Positions 1 through 8,866 are shown, numbered from the stretch's first letter. The stretch: DNA of 64,000 nt from Thermoanaerobaculia bacterium (GCA_017883205.1 JADGNZ010000020.1:43309-107308), one strand, 5' to 3'. The notes: generated by a model from the sequence alone, not told the origin. A program made the numbers and translations.

Positions 1-67
1 GCCAGTTGAGGGATTTTCGCTCTGCACGTGACGCAACGGAGATCGATGTCGACATCGAGCCTTCAAG

Positions 68-380
68 GAATGAGGATTCGACCTCCGGGATGCCGATTTC
101 GAACAAAACGATGTCATCGATGACATCCACGATGCCGATTTCGCTTGAGAAATGTCATCGATGACTTCCAGGATTCGGATTTTGGTCAAAAAATGTCATC
201 GATGACTTCCAGGAAGCAAAATTTGTCCAACAAATGTCATCGATGACTAAAAATATGTCATCGATGCCTTCCGGGATGCAAAATTTGCTTCGAAAATGTC
301 ATCGATGACATTCGCGATGCCGATTTCGCATCCAAAATGACGACGCTGGCTTCGAAAATAGCGATGCCGCGACATCCAAA
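68..380. repeat. 41-bp phased array of the palindrome GTCATCGATGAC
   Basis: Perfect 12-bp palindromes GTCATCGATGAC start at 113, 154, 195, 236 and 298, with a one-mismatch copy at 257. Degenerate units are at about 72 and 339. The steps are 41, 41, 41, 21 and 41 bp. Halfway between palindromes lie AT-rich dyads such as CAAAATTTG, so the underlying step is about 20.5 bp. A separate 16-bp palindrome sits at 43-58. I see no gene in 1-572. Flanks between palindromes are themselves similar, so this is not a CRISPR array. Confidence 0.9.
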
Positions 381-572
381 TCGTCGAGCGTCACGCCGGG
401 GTTGTCACAGCTAGGAACCCATTGCCGAGCTGATTCGTCTGAGTAATAAAGGCGACAACTCGTGGCAAGTGCAGATCCGAACTGTCGCATGCAGCGGTGG
501 TAACTGTGAAAGGCCGTCGTCAGGGAGCCGGCCGCCCAGTCAGCAGTGCACGATTTGCTAGAGTGACAGCCG

Positions 573-806
573 ATGAAGGTCACGCTCGAAGAGGTTCTGA
601 GCGAAGCGTCCCAGTATCTCCATCGCGTGATCGATGGGGAGACGATCGTCGTCTATCAGGGCGACCGGCCTGTAGCGGAGCTCCGGCCGACCTCGGAGAC
701 GGAAACCCTTCGGCCGATCGGACTTGCCGCAGGCGAATTCGTGGTGCCGGACGACTTCGACGATCCGCTACAGGACGACGTGCTCGACGCCTTCGAAGGC
801 CGATGA
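573..806 (+). CDS. Phd/YefM-like antitoxin of a type II toxin-antitoxin pair
   Basis: This 77-residue acidic protein has the N-terminal fold signature of Phd/YefM antitoxins. A short helical start (MKVTLEEVLSEASQYLHRVIDG) is followed by the strand ETIVVYQGDRPVAELRP. The C-terminal tail ends VPDDFDDPLQDDVLDAFEGR, as in VapB/Phd partners of PIN toxins. Its stop overlaps the ATG of the PIN-type toxin remnant at 803 (ATGA), the usual coupling for these operons. Such antitoxins bind DNA at their own promoter and neutralise the toxin with the C-terminal tail. Because the toxin is broken, this is probably an orphan antitoxin. No strong ribosome binding site is visible before 573. Confidence 0.8.
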   Translation: MKVTLEEVLSEASQYLHRVIDGETIVVYQGDRPVAELRPTSETETLRPIGLAAGEFVVPDDFDDPLQDDVLDAFEGR

Positions 807-1150
807 AGCTGCTTCTCGACACGCACGCCTTCCTCTGGTACATCAGCAGCAATCCCCGGCATCCGCGATACGCATCATCAAACGCTGTCATCCTGAGCCG
901 CCGAAGGACACGAAGTGCCGGAGGACGGTCGAAGGACCCCCTCCCCTTGTGCCGGATGGGTGGCGGGCGCGACGTGGAAACACGCTATGGCGAGATTGGC
1001 GCGACTGGGACGGTGCACATGCGCAGGGGGTCCTTCGACCGTCCTCCGCCGCCGATGTACGCCGTGTGCGAGAGCAGCGAATCTTGCGGCGGCTCCGGCG
1101 GCTCCGGATGACAGCCTCCGACGCAATCCGCGATAAATCCAACGATCCGG
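803..1150 (+). pseudogene. VapC-like PIN-domain toxin interrupted by a hairpin element
   Basis: The reading frame from ATG 803 begins MKLLLDTHAFLWYISSNPR, the diagnostic start of VapC-type PIN ribonucleases (first active-site Asp in LLDTHAF). About 25 codons in it runs into an inverted-repeat element (about 882-1112). On the far side, in another frame, is SDAIRDKSNDP, which fits the next PIN helix. After that the similarity stops at VKVLTHA. The sequence GCATCCGCGATA before the element and GCAATCCGCGATAA after it look like a duplicated target. The gene has therefore lost three of the usual acidic active-site residues and is probably dead. Confidence 0.72.
882..1112. repeat. Long snap-back element inserted in the PIN toxin gene
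   Basis: The left arm begins with GCTGTCATCCTGAGCCGCC and contains CGGAGGACGGTCGAAGGACC. The right arm contains GGTCCTTCGACCGTCCTCCG and ends CGGCTCCGGATGACAGC. The arms are imperfect inverted repeats around a central spacer of about 85 bp. There is no open reading frame of its own. A shorter relative (TCCTCCGACCGTTCCTTCGG and then GATGACACC) lies at about 57390-57430. Confidence 0.8.
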
Positions 1151-1311
1151 TCAAGGTGTTGACGCACGCCTGATCGAGAGCTTAGCCATTCGCTATCGAT
1201 CCCGCGATGATCTGCCAACGATCGTTCTTCTTCATGCGGACGTTTTTCTTGCCAAACCTGAGCCGCTATTGGCCAGTCCTGTGCACTTGTTTTCAGTCGG
1301 AGGACATGCAA

Positions 1312-1815
1312 ATGCCGGAGAAGCAGACTCTACGACGCGCAAGAAAAGATAAGGCGGAAGGGAAGGCGACGTCGACGCAGGCGGGCGAGTTCGTTCGTGA
1401 AGAGATCGATCACATTCGCGAAGGAAAGCATGGAGCACGATCGGCGAAGCAGGCCATCGCCATCGGGTTGTCGAAGGCTCGCCGCGCCGGTGTGAACCTG
1501 CCGCCGCCGGCGAAAGGAAGGACGAGCGAGAGGGTGCGGAAGTCCGCCGCGCGTGAATTGAAAAGCGTGCGAGCTGGTGCGCATCACAAGACGTCAGCCG
1601 CACGATCGAAAGCGATGCTGAAAGCGCTGAAGCGCGAGCCACGTGCCGCAGGATCGCATCTCGCGCTCGAGCGTCAGGCGTTGAGCAGCTCGCGCAAACG
1701 CGGTCCAGCTGCCAGACACAAAGCCGCGGAAAAAGCGGTCGAGACGAAAGGGCCGGCCGGTCTTCATCGCGCTGCGGTCAAAGCGGCAGCGACGAGGAGC
1801 CGTGCGCACCATTAG
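1312..1815 (+). CDS. Basic DUF6496-type DNA-binding-like protein
   Basis: This 167-residue protein is extremely rich in Lys, Arg and Ala. Its N-terminal third (MPEKQTLRRARKDKAEGK, then TQAGEFVREEIDHIREGKHGARSAKQAIAIGLSKARRAGV) matches the small DUF6496 family, as far as I can recognise it. The rest resembles histone H1-like tails with repeated KAAEKAVE and AAVKAAATR blocks. The start at 1312 is chosen because GGAGG lies 8 bases upstream; the ATG at 1306 is too close to it. A nucleoid or nucleic-acid-binding role is inferred from composition only. The downstream small gene begins 29 bases after the stop and may be co-transcribed. Confidence 0.75.
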   Translation: MPEKQTLRRARKDKAEGKATSTQAGEFVREEIDHIREGKHGARSAKQAIAIGLSKARRAGVNLPPPAKGRTSERVRKSAARELKSVRAGAHHKTSAARSKAMLKALKREPRAAGSHLALERQALSSSRKRGPAARHKAAEKAVETKGPAGLHRAAVKAAATRSRAHH

Positions 1816-1844
1816 TGATGAATCCCGAACAGAGGAGGTCGATG

Positions 1845-2045
1845 ATGAAAAAGGTTCGATTGAGCATTCCGCAGATGATGTTTGTGATCGGCACGCGCGC
1901 GGCACTGGCCGGCGGCGTTGCCCTGTTGAATTCAGACCGGGTCAAGAGGCAGACGCGGCGAAGGATCGGCTGGATGTTGGCAGGGATTGGCGTACTCACC
2001 ACGGTGCCAGCCGCGATGATGGCGCGCCGCAATCTCGTTGCCTGA
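1845..2045 (+). CDS. Small hypothetical membrane protein
   Basis: This is a 66-residue protein with two short hydrophobic stretches (around residues 10-25 and 45-60) separated by a basic hinge, DRVKRQTRRR. It could be a small two-helix inner-membrane protein. The start at 1845 has GGAGG six bases upstream; an adjacent ATG at 1842 is an alternative. It follows the DUF6496-type gene on the same strand and ends 8 bases before the convergent hydrolase gene. I do not recognise a family. Confidence 0.6.
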   Translation: MKKVRLSIPQMMFVIGTRAALAGGVALLNSDRVKRQTRRRIGWMLAGIGVLTTVPAAMMARRNLVA

Positions 2046-2053
2046 TGTGACAC

Positions 2054-2716
2054 TCAGCGGAGGTACGTCTGGAACCAGTCGCGGGCCAGCTCGGCGACTC
2101 GTTCCAGCGTTCCCCGCTCTTCGAACAGGTGCGTCGCTCCCGGAACGATCTCCAGTCGCCGGACGGCGGTCATTTGTTCGAATGCGCGGCGATTCATTCC
2201 GATGACCGGATCATCGTCGCCTCCGACGATCAGCAGGGTCGGCGCTTTGACTAGTGGAAGCGCGTCGCCTGCCAGATCGGGCCGGCCGCCGCGCGAGACG
2301 ACAGCGGCCACTCGGTCCGGGTGGCGCGCCGCTGCCACGAGCGCAGCACCACCGCCGGTGCTCGCGCCGAAGAGTCCGATCGGCAACGACTTCGTTTCCG
2401 GGTTCTGACTGAGCCATTCCACCGCTCCGGCCAGCCGTCCTGCCAGCATGTTGATGTCGAATCTCAGATGCGCGGTCCTCTCATCGACGCGCTCCTCCTC
2501 GGCTGTGAGCAGGTCGATCAACAACGTTCCCAGCGAGCCTTCTCTCAAGAACTCCGCGACGTGCCGGTTGCGCGTGCTGAAACGGCTGCTTCCGCTGCCG
2601 TGGGCAAAGAGCACGAGGCCTGTTGCCGCGTGAGGGATGAGCAGGTTTCCGTCGAGTGTAACGGGGCCGATCGGCACATGAACGAGTCCTTCTTCGCGAG
2701 CCGTCATCGTGGGCAT
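2054..2716 (-). CDS. Alpha/beta hydrolase, dienelactone hydrolase-like
   Basis: This 220-residue single-domain alpha/beta hydrolase has an HGSGSS oxyanion-region motif near residue 40 and the nucleophile elbow GASTGG near residue 117. A late Asp in VGGDDDPV and the catalytic His in PGATHLFEE complete the triad. The family includes dienelactone hydrolases and small esterases; the substrate cannot be told from sequence. It lies 87 bases downstream of a phosphoribosyltransferase on the same strand. The two functions occur together, sometimes fused, in many soil bacteria, so they are probably one transcript. Confidence 0.85.
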   Translation of the reverse strand: MPTMTAREEGLVHVPIGPVTLDGNLLIPHAATGLVLFAHGSGSSRFSTRNRHVAEFLREGSLGTLLIDLLTAEEERVDERTAHLRFDINMLAGRLAGAVEWLSQNPETKSLPIGLFGASTGGGAALVAAARHPDRVAAVVSRGGRPDLAGDALPLVKAPTLLIVGGDDDPVIGMNRRAFEQMTAVRRLEIVPGATHLFEERGTLERVAELARDWFQTYLR

Positions 2717-2803
2717 AGATTGCTCCTCAATCGATACAGTTGAATCTTCCGTTCAGCGCGTGTGCCAAGGTGCGAATGGCGTCGATGATCTGCCGGCCGG
2801 AGG

Positions 2804-3472
2804 TCATGGTGCCGCTCCGATCGTCTTCGAAGCGCGGTCGAGTAACTCGTGAACTTCTTCGTCGGAGGTCTGGGCGAAGTTTTCGTACCACAAGCCAACC
2901 GCCTGGAACGGCGAAGGCGTGCGCAAGCAGATGATGTCGTCGGCGATGGTGCGAAACTCGATGTACGTATCCTTTGCTGCCACGGGAACGGCCACGATCA
3001 CTTCGCGTGCGCTCATGTTGCGCAATGCCTGGACGGCGGCGCGCATCGTCGAACCGGTGGCCAGGCCGTCATCGACGACGAACACGGTTTTGCCGGCCAC
3101 GTCGAGCGGCGGTCTGGTTCCGCGATAGCTTTTCTCGCGGCGCTCCAGCTCCTGCTGCTCGGACTTGGCCACTGCGTCGATGACCTGATCGGGAATCGAC
3201 GCGTAGCGGATGACGTCGCGATTGAGCACGCGTACGCCGCCGCTGGCGATGGCTCCCATGGCCAGCTCTTCCTGCCCCGGCACGCCGAGTTTCCGGACGA
3301 TGAATACGTCGAGCGGTGCCTTCAGTGCTTCCGCGACTTCGAAGCCTACCGGCACGCCGCCGCGTGGGAGCGCGAGGACAAGAGCATCCGGGCGATGGCC
3401 GAATCGCCGGCTCAGTTCAGCGCCCAGCAGGCGTCCGGCTTCGACGCGATCTCGGAATGGCTGATCCATCAT
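2804..3472 (-). CDS. Phosphoribosyltransferase-family protein
   Basis: This 222-residue type I phosphoribosyltransferase fold has the PRPP-binding signature VFVVDDGLATGSTM around residue 130. The early loop ALPRGGVPVGFEVAEAL and the sequence IVRKLGVPGQEELAMGAIA are characteristic of the stand-alone family often paired with dienelactone hydrolases in actinobacteria and acidobacteria. The physiological acceptor base is unknown. An alternative start one codon in (3469) is equally possible. It is upstream of the hydrolase at 2054-2716 and likely co-transcribed with it. Confidence 0.87.
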   Translation of the reverse strand: MMDQPFRDRVEAGRLLGAELSRRFGHRPDALVLALPRGGVPVGFEVAEALKAPLDVFIVRKLGVPGQEELAMGAIASGGVRVLNRDVIRYASIPDQVIDAVAKSEQQELERREKSYRGTRPPLDVAGKTVFVVDDGLATGSTMRAAVQALRNMSAREVIVAVPVAAKDTYIEFRTIADDIICLRTPSPFQAVGLWYENFAQTSDEEVHELLDRASKTIGAAP

Positions 3473-3611
3473 CTGATCACCCCAGCGACCTTATTTTCGC
3501 AACGGTACCCGTCGCTGCGAAATTCGTAGCCGTAGCCGTTGCCGGATTCATGGTTCCATTTCGCGGGTTGCATCGAAATCTCCTGTCATTGCTCATCTTT
3601 CACGCCTTTGT

Positions 3612-3956
3612 TCAGACCAAGCCATCAACGAGCTCCGGCGAGATGGTGATCCGAAAGCGGAGGACGGTCTCGCCCGAAGCGGTCACGATCCGCAGTGCAG
3701 AGATGGCGTCCGCGCCGACCCGGTCGACGAACAGATCCGTGACGCCCTCGACGCGGTGGCCGACGCGGTCGCGATCATCACGTCCGGCCGAAATCTCGAT
3801 CGAGCCATCATCGAGGCGAACATCGAGAAGTGGTTCCTCACCGATGATTACGCGGTGATCGCACTGCTCGACCGTGATCAGCCATCCGTGATGCTGCGCG
3901 GCGAATCCTTCGAGAAAGGCGGCCCACGATCGTGCGTCGATTCGTTCTGCTGGCAT
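3612..3956 (-). CDS. DUF5335-like hypothetical protein
   Basis: The frame is open further upstream, but conserved-looking sequence starts at MPAERIDARSWAAFLEGF (ATG at 3956), giving 114 residues. The pattern of a short helix, then EEPLLDVRLDDGSIEISAGR, a polar segment and LRIVTASGETVLRFRITI recalls the DUF5335 family, whose function is unknown. No ribosome binding site is obvious. It stands alone between the phosphoribosyltransferase and a large inverted repeat. Confidence 0.6.
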   Translation of the reverse strand: MPAERIDARSWAAFLEGFAAQHHGWLITVEQCDHRVIIGEEPLLDVRLDDGSIEISAGRDDRDRVGHRVEGVTDLFVDRVGADAISALRIVTASGETVLRFRITISPELVDGLV

Positions 3957-4036
3957 CGATTGGGAAACGTGCACAGAGCGTGCGCATGAGCATGAATTGT
4001 GGCTCTCCTCACGGTCATCTGTGATGTGCAGAGGCA

Positions 4037-4192
4037 ACGGCGGCGAGACGCCGCCGAGCCAGCCGGCGAGGACGCCAGCGTTCCATCCGCACATGCATCA
4101 CGTTGGCGCTGGGCGGTTCTCATCCGCGGATGGCATCGTGTGCCGGCGGAACGCTGGCGTCCCGCCGGCTGGCCAGGCGGCGTCTCGCCGCC
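4037..4192. repeat. GC-rich inverted repeat (about 45-bp arms)
   Basis: The left arm (about 4037-4082) and right arm (about 4148-4192) are imperfect reverse complements built around GGCGGCGAGACGCCGCC, CCAGCCGGC and GACGCCAGCGTTCC. The loop is about 65 bp. It lies between the 3' end of the kinase gene and the 5' end of the DUF5335-like gene. It belongs to the large collection of snap-back intergenic elements in this window. Confidence 0.8.
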
Positions 4193-4208
4193 TCGAGCCT
4201 GCCAACGA

Positions 4209-7082
4209 TCACCCCGCGCCCAGCAGCACGATGTCGCTCGTCCGGATGTAATGCGTCAGCACGATCCGGCTCCCGTCGGCGGACCACTCGTAGTTGTTGA
4301 TCGAGCCTTCCGTGAAGTTCGTCAGCGCGGTTGGTGGTCCGCCTGCGAGCGGCTGCACGAAGAGATTCTCCTGTCTGCCGTCGTGCTTGATGTAGACGAT
4401 GCCTTTGCCGTCGGGCGTCCAGCGATAGAGGCGGCCGGAGAGGTCGAAGATGCGCATCGGCGCGCCGCCGTTGACGGAGACGATGGCCAGTTTGGGGTTG
4501 AACGGCGACTTCCATGCGCATGCGATCAGTTTTCCGTCGGGCGAGATCGAGCCGTAGTTCGAGGCTTCCGAGGTCAGCCGGGTCACGGCGCCGCCATTCA
4601 TCGCGACTTTGAACAACCTGATCGCCTGGCCATCGAGAGACGTGAAGATAATCGTGCGTCCGTCGGGCGTGATCTGCAGGGGTCTGAGGAATGCGCCTGC
4701 TGTCGCAATCGCCGAGGGGTTGCCGCCGTCGACGGGGACGCTCATCAGCGACGAGACGCTGGTCGCGTCGTTGCCGGATGCGTAGACGATCTGTTTTCCA
4801 TCCGGTGTGAGAATGTAGTCGTAGATCACTGGCGCGCTGACGAGCTCGCGCTGCTGTCCGCCGTCGATGTTCATCCGCCAGAGAGACGACCGTCCTTGAT
4901 TGGGGCTTAAATAGACGATCGTTGTGCCGTTGCCCGTCACGACGGGATGTCTCTCCAGCCGTTCATCATTGGTCAGTTGGCGGGCGTCGGATCCGTCGGC
5001 ATTAGCGATCCAGAGATCCGCGGTTCCGCCGGCGGCAGACGAGTAAATGATGCGGTGGTCGGGCGCGGTCGTCAGGCCGGAAAGGCCGTCGGAGCTGCCG
5101 AGGCCGCGGGTCAGTTGCGCGGGTGCGGTGCCGGGTGTTACGGACCAGATCGCGGACTGAAACTTCGACTGAATGGCGGCGACCGACTTGCCGATTGCGT
5201 GTGGCTCGGCGTAGTCGTCCGCGTCGTCGGTCACGTTGCTCACGGCGCCGGTGGCGAGATCGACGCGCAGCAGTTGGCAGTGTCCTGCCCAACGGTCGTC
5301 GTTCGCGGTTACAAGCAACGCGTCGCCGGCATTGGTCCATGCGACGTCGCGAATCGAGCCCGCGGAGGTTGTCATCGGGATGCTCGTCTTGGCGCCGGTG
5401 TTGACGTCGATGGTGAAGAGATTATGGCCGTGCGAAACGGCGATCCGCGTTCCGTCCGGCGACCACGATGGCGAGGGCATCATCATGCCTTCGGTAAGCG
5501 GCAGCGTCGCCAGAACGCGCTCGTGCGATCCGTCAGGCGACGTGAGCAGAAGACGGCTCTCGCCCTTTTCGAGAACATTGCGTATCACGGCCAGAAGCTT
5601 GCCGTCGGGCGACGGAGTGACGGCCGTGTCAGCGTCGCCGATGATGCGGGCCGGAGTGCCGCCGAGGAGCGGCACCTTCACGACCGCGCCGAAGATCGTC
5701 CCTTCGTAGCGTGTGGCCAGCAGATGGTTTCCATCCGCGGAAAACGCGAGACCGCTGTACTCCGTTTTCGGCGAGGCAGGGAGAACCGCGACGCGGCTTC
5801 CCGTAGCGATCTGCTGAAGCCACACGGTCGGGCCGGCAGTCTCGTCATCCAGCGAGTACGCGGCGAATCGTCCGTCGGGCGAAACGGCGAGATGGCTGAC
5901 ATGGCCGTTGGTTGTGATTCGTTGCAACGTGGTGTGCGTTGCCGGCGCGGCCGCCGTTGCCGAAGCGCTCATCCGAAGATGGATCTGCCAGCCGATGATT
6001 CCGATGACCACGGCGGCGGCAAGAACAGCCAGCCAGCGCAGACCGTGAGCGACTTTGGGCTGCTCGAGCTGTGGCAGCGTGATGGGGCCGGTAGGATTGC
6101 CCGCGCTCGCGGCTGCGGCGCGCAGGTCGAGGGCGACATCGCGAATCGACTGGTAGCGGTACTCGCGGTCTTTCTCGATGCACTTGCCGACGATGCGCCG
6201 CAACTCCTGCTGCATCAGAGGGTCGAAGTGCTCGATCGGCCCAGGCGTGGCGTGCAGCACTTCGTGCAGCGTGTCGACGAACGAATCGCCGTCGAATGGC
6301 TTCGTGCCGGTGATCGTTTCGTACACGATGCAGCCGAAGGAGAAGATGTCGGACCGCTGATCGATGACCTTTCCCAGAATCTGCTCCGGCGACATGTAGC
6401 CGGCTGTTCCGATCAGTTCGCCCTGTTGCGTGAGTGCCTTCATCGTCGGCGAGTCGGCGCCGAGCGGGTTCCATCCCGTGGTGGGCTCCACGAGTTTCGC
6501 AAGCCCGAAGTCGACAACCTTCGCGTACCCCTCGGCGGACACCATGATGTTGTCCGGTTTGAGATCGCGATGAACGATGCCGGCCGCGTGCGCTTTGCCG
6601 AGGCCCTCGGCGGTTTGGGCGAGGACTTCGAGACGGCGCGTCAGTGAACGGCCGGCGGCGATGAACTCGCGCAAGGTCTCGCCTTCGATCAACTCCATGG
6701 CGATGTAATGGATCTCTTCCGGACGCTGCCGCTGATCGGTTCCCGGGATCGGCTGCACGATGCAGGAGGGACGGGCCTGGCCGATCTCGTAGATCGTGAC
6801 GATGTGCGGATGATTCAGCGCCGAGGCCGATTTCGCTTCCTGCGCGAAACGCTCGAGGCGCTCGCGGTCGTCGGTCAAACCGGTCGGCAGAACCTTGAGC
6901 GCCACGTTGCGGCCGAGGCGCTCATCACGGGCGCGGTAAACGTCGCCCATTCCACCGGACGCGAGCAGGGAGAGGATGCGATACGGGCCAACGTTGGTTC
7001 CATCGGGAAGCGCCTGGCGTGGTGACTCGTCGGTGATCGCTAGTCCGTGAACCAGAATCCCAGCATCGGCCGATTGCATCAC
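4209..7082 (-). CDS. Serine/threonine protein kinase with C-terminal WD40/TolB-like propeller
   Basis: This is a 957-residue PknB/Hanks-type kinase. The glycine loop SGGMGDVYRA is at residues 42-51 and the ATP lysine is in VALK (residue 63). The catalytic loop HRDLKPDN is at about 171-178, followed by DFGLAKL and the activation-segment motif AGYMSPEQ. One transmembrane helix (about 355-375) separates the cytoplasmic kinase from a large outer domain. That domain carries repeated SPDGK/SADG blade motifs typical of TolB/WD40 beta-propellers. This architecture is greatly expanded in Acidobacteriota, where the propeller is thought to sense or bind partners. The gene is monocistronic, and 7083-7373 upstream of it contains nothing I can identify. 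Confidence 0.93.
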   Translation of the reverse strand: MMQSADAGILVHGLAITDESPRQALPDGTNVGPYRILSLLASGGMGDVYRARDERLGRNVALKVLPTGLTDDRERLERFAQEAKSASALNHPHIVTIYEIGQARPSCIVQPIPGTDQRQRPEEIHYIAMELIEGETLREFIAAGRSLTRRLEVLAQTAEGLGKAHAAGIVHRDLKPDNIMVSAEGYAKVVDFGLAKLVEPTTGWNPLGADSPTMKALTQQGELIGTAGYMSPEQILGKVIDQRSDIFSFGCIVYETITGTKPFDGDSFVDTLHEVLHATPGPIEHFDPLMQQELRRIVGKCIEKDREYRYQSIRDVALDLRAAAASAGNPTGPITLPQLEQPKVAHGLRWLAVLAAAVVIGIIGWQIHLRMSASATAAAPATHTTLQRITTNGHVSHLAVSPDGRFAAYSLDDETAGPTVWLQQIATGSRVAVLPASPKTEYSGLAFSADGNHLLATRYEGTIFGAVVKVPLLGGTPARIIGDADTAVTPSPDGKLLAVIRNVLEKGESRLLLTSPDGSHERVLATLPLTEGMMMPSPSWSPDGTRIAVSHGHNLFTIDVNTGAKTSIPMTTSAGSIRDVAWTNAGDALLVTANDDRWAGHCQLLRVDLATGAVSNVTDDADDYAEPHAIGKSVAAIQSKFQSAIWSVTPGTAPAQLTRGLGSSDGLSGLTTAPDHRIIYSSAAGGTADLWIANADGSDARQLTNDERLERHPVVTGNGTTIVYLSPNQGRSSLWRMNIDGGQQRELVSAPVIYDYILTPDGKQIVYASGNDATSVSSLMSVPVDGGNPSAIATAGAFLRPLQITPDGRTIIFTSLDGQAIRLFKVAMNGGAVTRLTSEASNYGSISPDGKLIACAWKSPFNPKLAIVSVNGGAPMRIFDLSGRLYRWTPDGKGIVYIKHDGRQENLFVQPLAGGPPTALTNFTEGSINNYEWSADGSRIVLTHYIRTSDIVLLGAG

Positions 7083-7373
7083 TCACCTCCTGTAAGCAGA
7101 CCCGTGTTGAGTTATACGCGGGCATTCCCAAAGGTTCGTGGCCGAGCGGTTACGGTTCGGAGCCGGAACGGGAAGGAATGCACGCATCAATCGGCAGGAT
7201 GCAGCGGACGTGTTACAGTCCTTTCCGTGGGACACCATCGCGGTGACTCATCGACGGTGCGTTAGTTACCTGCTGGCGCCGTTGCCGCAAGGTTGTGCGA
7301 GTTCCACACGCCACGTCTCGCGAGGCCATCCTCGTGCTCCTGGCCGCGGTCGAAACCCGCTGAAAGGCACCAG

Positions 7374-8369
7374 ATGTCCTCATGTTCGTTTAAACCCACG
7401 GCGGAGCTGTTGCAGGCCCGCAATTCGCGTCTCTCCGATGCTCCGATCGTCTCGAGCCTCGGCCCCGAACCATGGAAGAGTCCGTGGTGGAAGACTGCGA
7501 AAGGCGACCGCGCGACGTTTTACTACATCGTCGCAATCCACATACTCGCAGCGATCGGCCTCGTCTTTTTCCCGACGCCTGGCTGGAAGGTGATTGTCGC
7601 GTCTGTCGCGCTCGGTTGGCTGGGTGGGTTGGGAACGACGGTCTGCTACCACCGCGCGCTGGCACACACAGCGCTTCGTCTGCACCCCGTGGTGAAACAC
7701 GCGCTCATCTTCTTCGCCATGTTCAACGGCTCCGGATCGCCCGATTCCTGGACCGCGAATCACAGACAACATCATTCCAAGGTCGAGACGGTGGACGACA
7801 TCTCCAGTCCCGCCATCGGCGGCTTCTGGTGGGCGCATCTTCGCTGGCTGTGGCAGGCGGGAAATGTTCCGCTGAATCGCTGGTGCCCCGATCTCAACAA
7901 GCCGGAGTATCGCTTCTGGAACCGGATCCAGGTGCCGATGCTGGCCGTCTCGCTCTTCGGCGGTCTTGCCTTCGGTTGGCCTGCGTTTTTCTGGCTCGGC
8001 GCCATGCGCCTCGTGGCGTCGCTGCACGCGCAGTGCTTCGTCAACAGCATCGCGCACATGCGGGAGAATCGCGAACATGGCGAGGACTCTTCGCAGAACA
8101 TCGGATGGCTCGGACCGATCCAGTTTCTTCAAGGCGAGAACTGGCACCAGAATCATCACGCTTCGCCGTCGTCGGCGCGTTTCGGATGGAAGTTCTGGCA
8201 GATCGACGTCGGCTGGTACAGCATCTTCATGCTCGAGCTGGTCGGTCTGGCGACGTCGGTAAAGCGTCCGTCGCGTCGGGAGAGCGCGGTCATCTCGGTG
8301 GTTACTCCGCAGGTTATTGCTCCCCAGGTTATTGCTCCTCAGGTTGTTGCGTTCGACACGCCTGCCTGA
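7374..8369 (+). CDS. Acyl-CoA/acyl-lipid fatty acid desaturase
   Basis: This 331-residue membrane desaturase has the three histidine boxes of the di-iron family: HRALAH (93-98), HRQHH (130-134) and HQNHH (about 258-262). Hydrophobic segments near 50-90, 105-120 and 185-215 fit the usual four-helix layout. It introduces a double bond, most likely delta-9, into fatty acyl chains in the cytoplasmic membrane. ATG 7374 is chosen because AAAGG lies just upstream; the frame is open further 5' but has no family similarity there. The extreme C-terminus carries a short tandem repeat (PQVIA three times) that is unusual for the family. Confidence 0.92.
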   Translation: MSSCSFKPTAELLQARNSRLSDAPIVSSLGPEPWKSPWWKTAKGDRATFYYIVAIHILAAIGLVFFPTPGWKVIVASVALGWLGGLGTTVCYHRALAHTALRLHPVVKHALIFFAMFNGSGSPDSWTANHRQHHSKVETVDDISSPAIGGFWWAHLRWLWQAGNVPLNRWCPDLNKPEYRFWNRIQVPMLAVSLFGGLAFGWPAFFWLGAMRLVASLHAQCFVNSIAHMRENREHGEDSSQNIGWLGPIQFLQGENWHQNHHASPSSARFGWKFWQIDVGWYSIFMLELVGLATSVKRPSRRESAVISVVTPQVIAPQVIAPQVVAFDTPA

Positions 8370-8443
8370 GGATTCACAACGCTCGTCTCACCGGCGGAAG
8401 CGAGAATCGGAGTACGATCCGATGAGCAGCCGAGGAGGACGTA

Positions 8444-8866
8444 TTGAACTGTCCGCGTGATTCCGCAGTCCTGGAAGTGAAGTCGTTCGGTACGACCCCG
8501 GTCCGGACTTGCCCCGTCTGTAGCGGGATGTTCCTGGCGCATGGACAGTTGAACCAGGTGGCCGGCCCGATCCGAGGCGATCTCGAGTTCTGCACCGTCG
8601 ATCTCGACTCGTTTCAGCACGAAGACGCATACGGTCCGATTACCTGTCCGAACGACGGCGCCGCGATGGGCAAGGTCGACTTCAACATCGACACCACGAT
8701 CATCCTCGACTACTGCAAGAAGTGCCTCGGGTTCTGGATGGACGGCAAAGAGCTCGCCCGCATCAACGAAGAAGTGAAGCGCCTGAACGAAGCGGACGCC
8801 GAGGTCCCGGACCCGCTTCTTGTTCGCATCTCGCAGTTCTTCTGGAACCTGCCCCTGCCGCACTGA
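8444..8866 (+). CDS. Zinc-ribbon (TFIIB-type) protein
   Basis: This 140-residue protein contains two zinc-ribbon knuckle pairs: CPRD with CPVC near the N-terminus, and CPND with CKKC around residues 68-92. The latter is followed by GFWMDGKELARI, the hallmark of the zf-TFIIB-like family. These small proteins are cytoplasmic and their role is mostly undefined. The start is TTG at 8444, supported by AGGAGG six bases upstream and by the first Cys being residue 3. It follows the desaturase by about 75 bases on the same strand. Confidence 0.8.
   Translation: MNCPRDSAVLEVKSFGTTPVRTCPVCSGMFLAHGQLNQVAGPIRGDLEFCTVDLDSFQHEDAYGPITCPNDGAAMGKVDFNIDTTIILDYCKKCLGFWMDGKELARINEEVKRLNEADAEVPDPLLVRISQFFWNLPLPH

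Noticed and set aside
68..380. CRISPR array
   Set aside because: Repeat cores are only 12 bp, the intervening sequences resemble one another, and no cas gene is present. The same applies to 14441-14696.
4947..6647. 566-codon plus-strand ORF
   Set aside because: It is antisense to the kinase-WD40 gene, whose motifs are clear. Long antisense frames are expected at this GC content.
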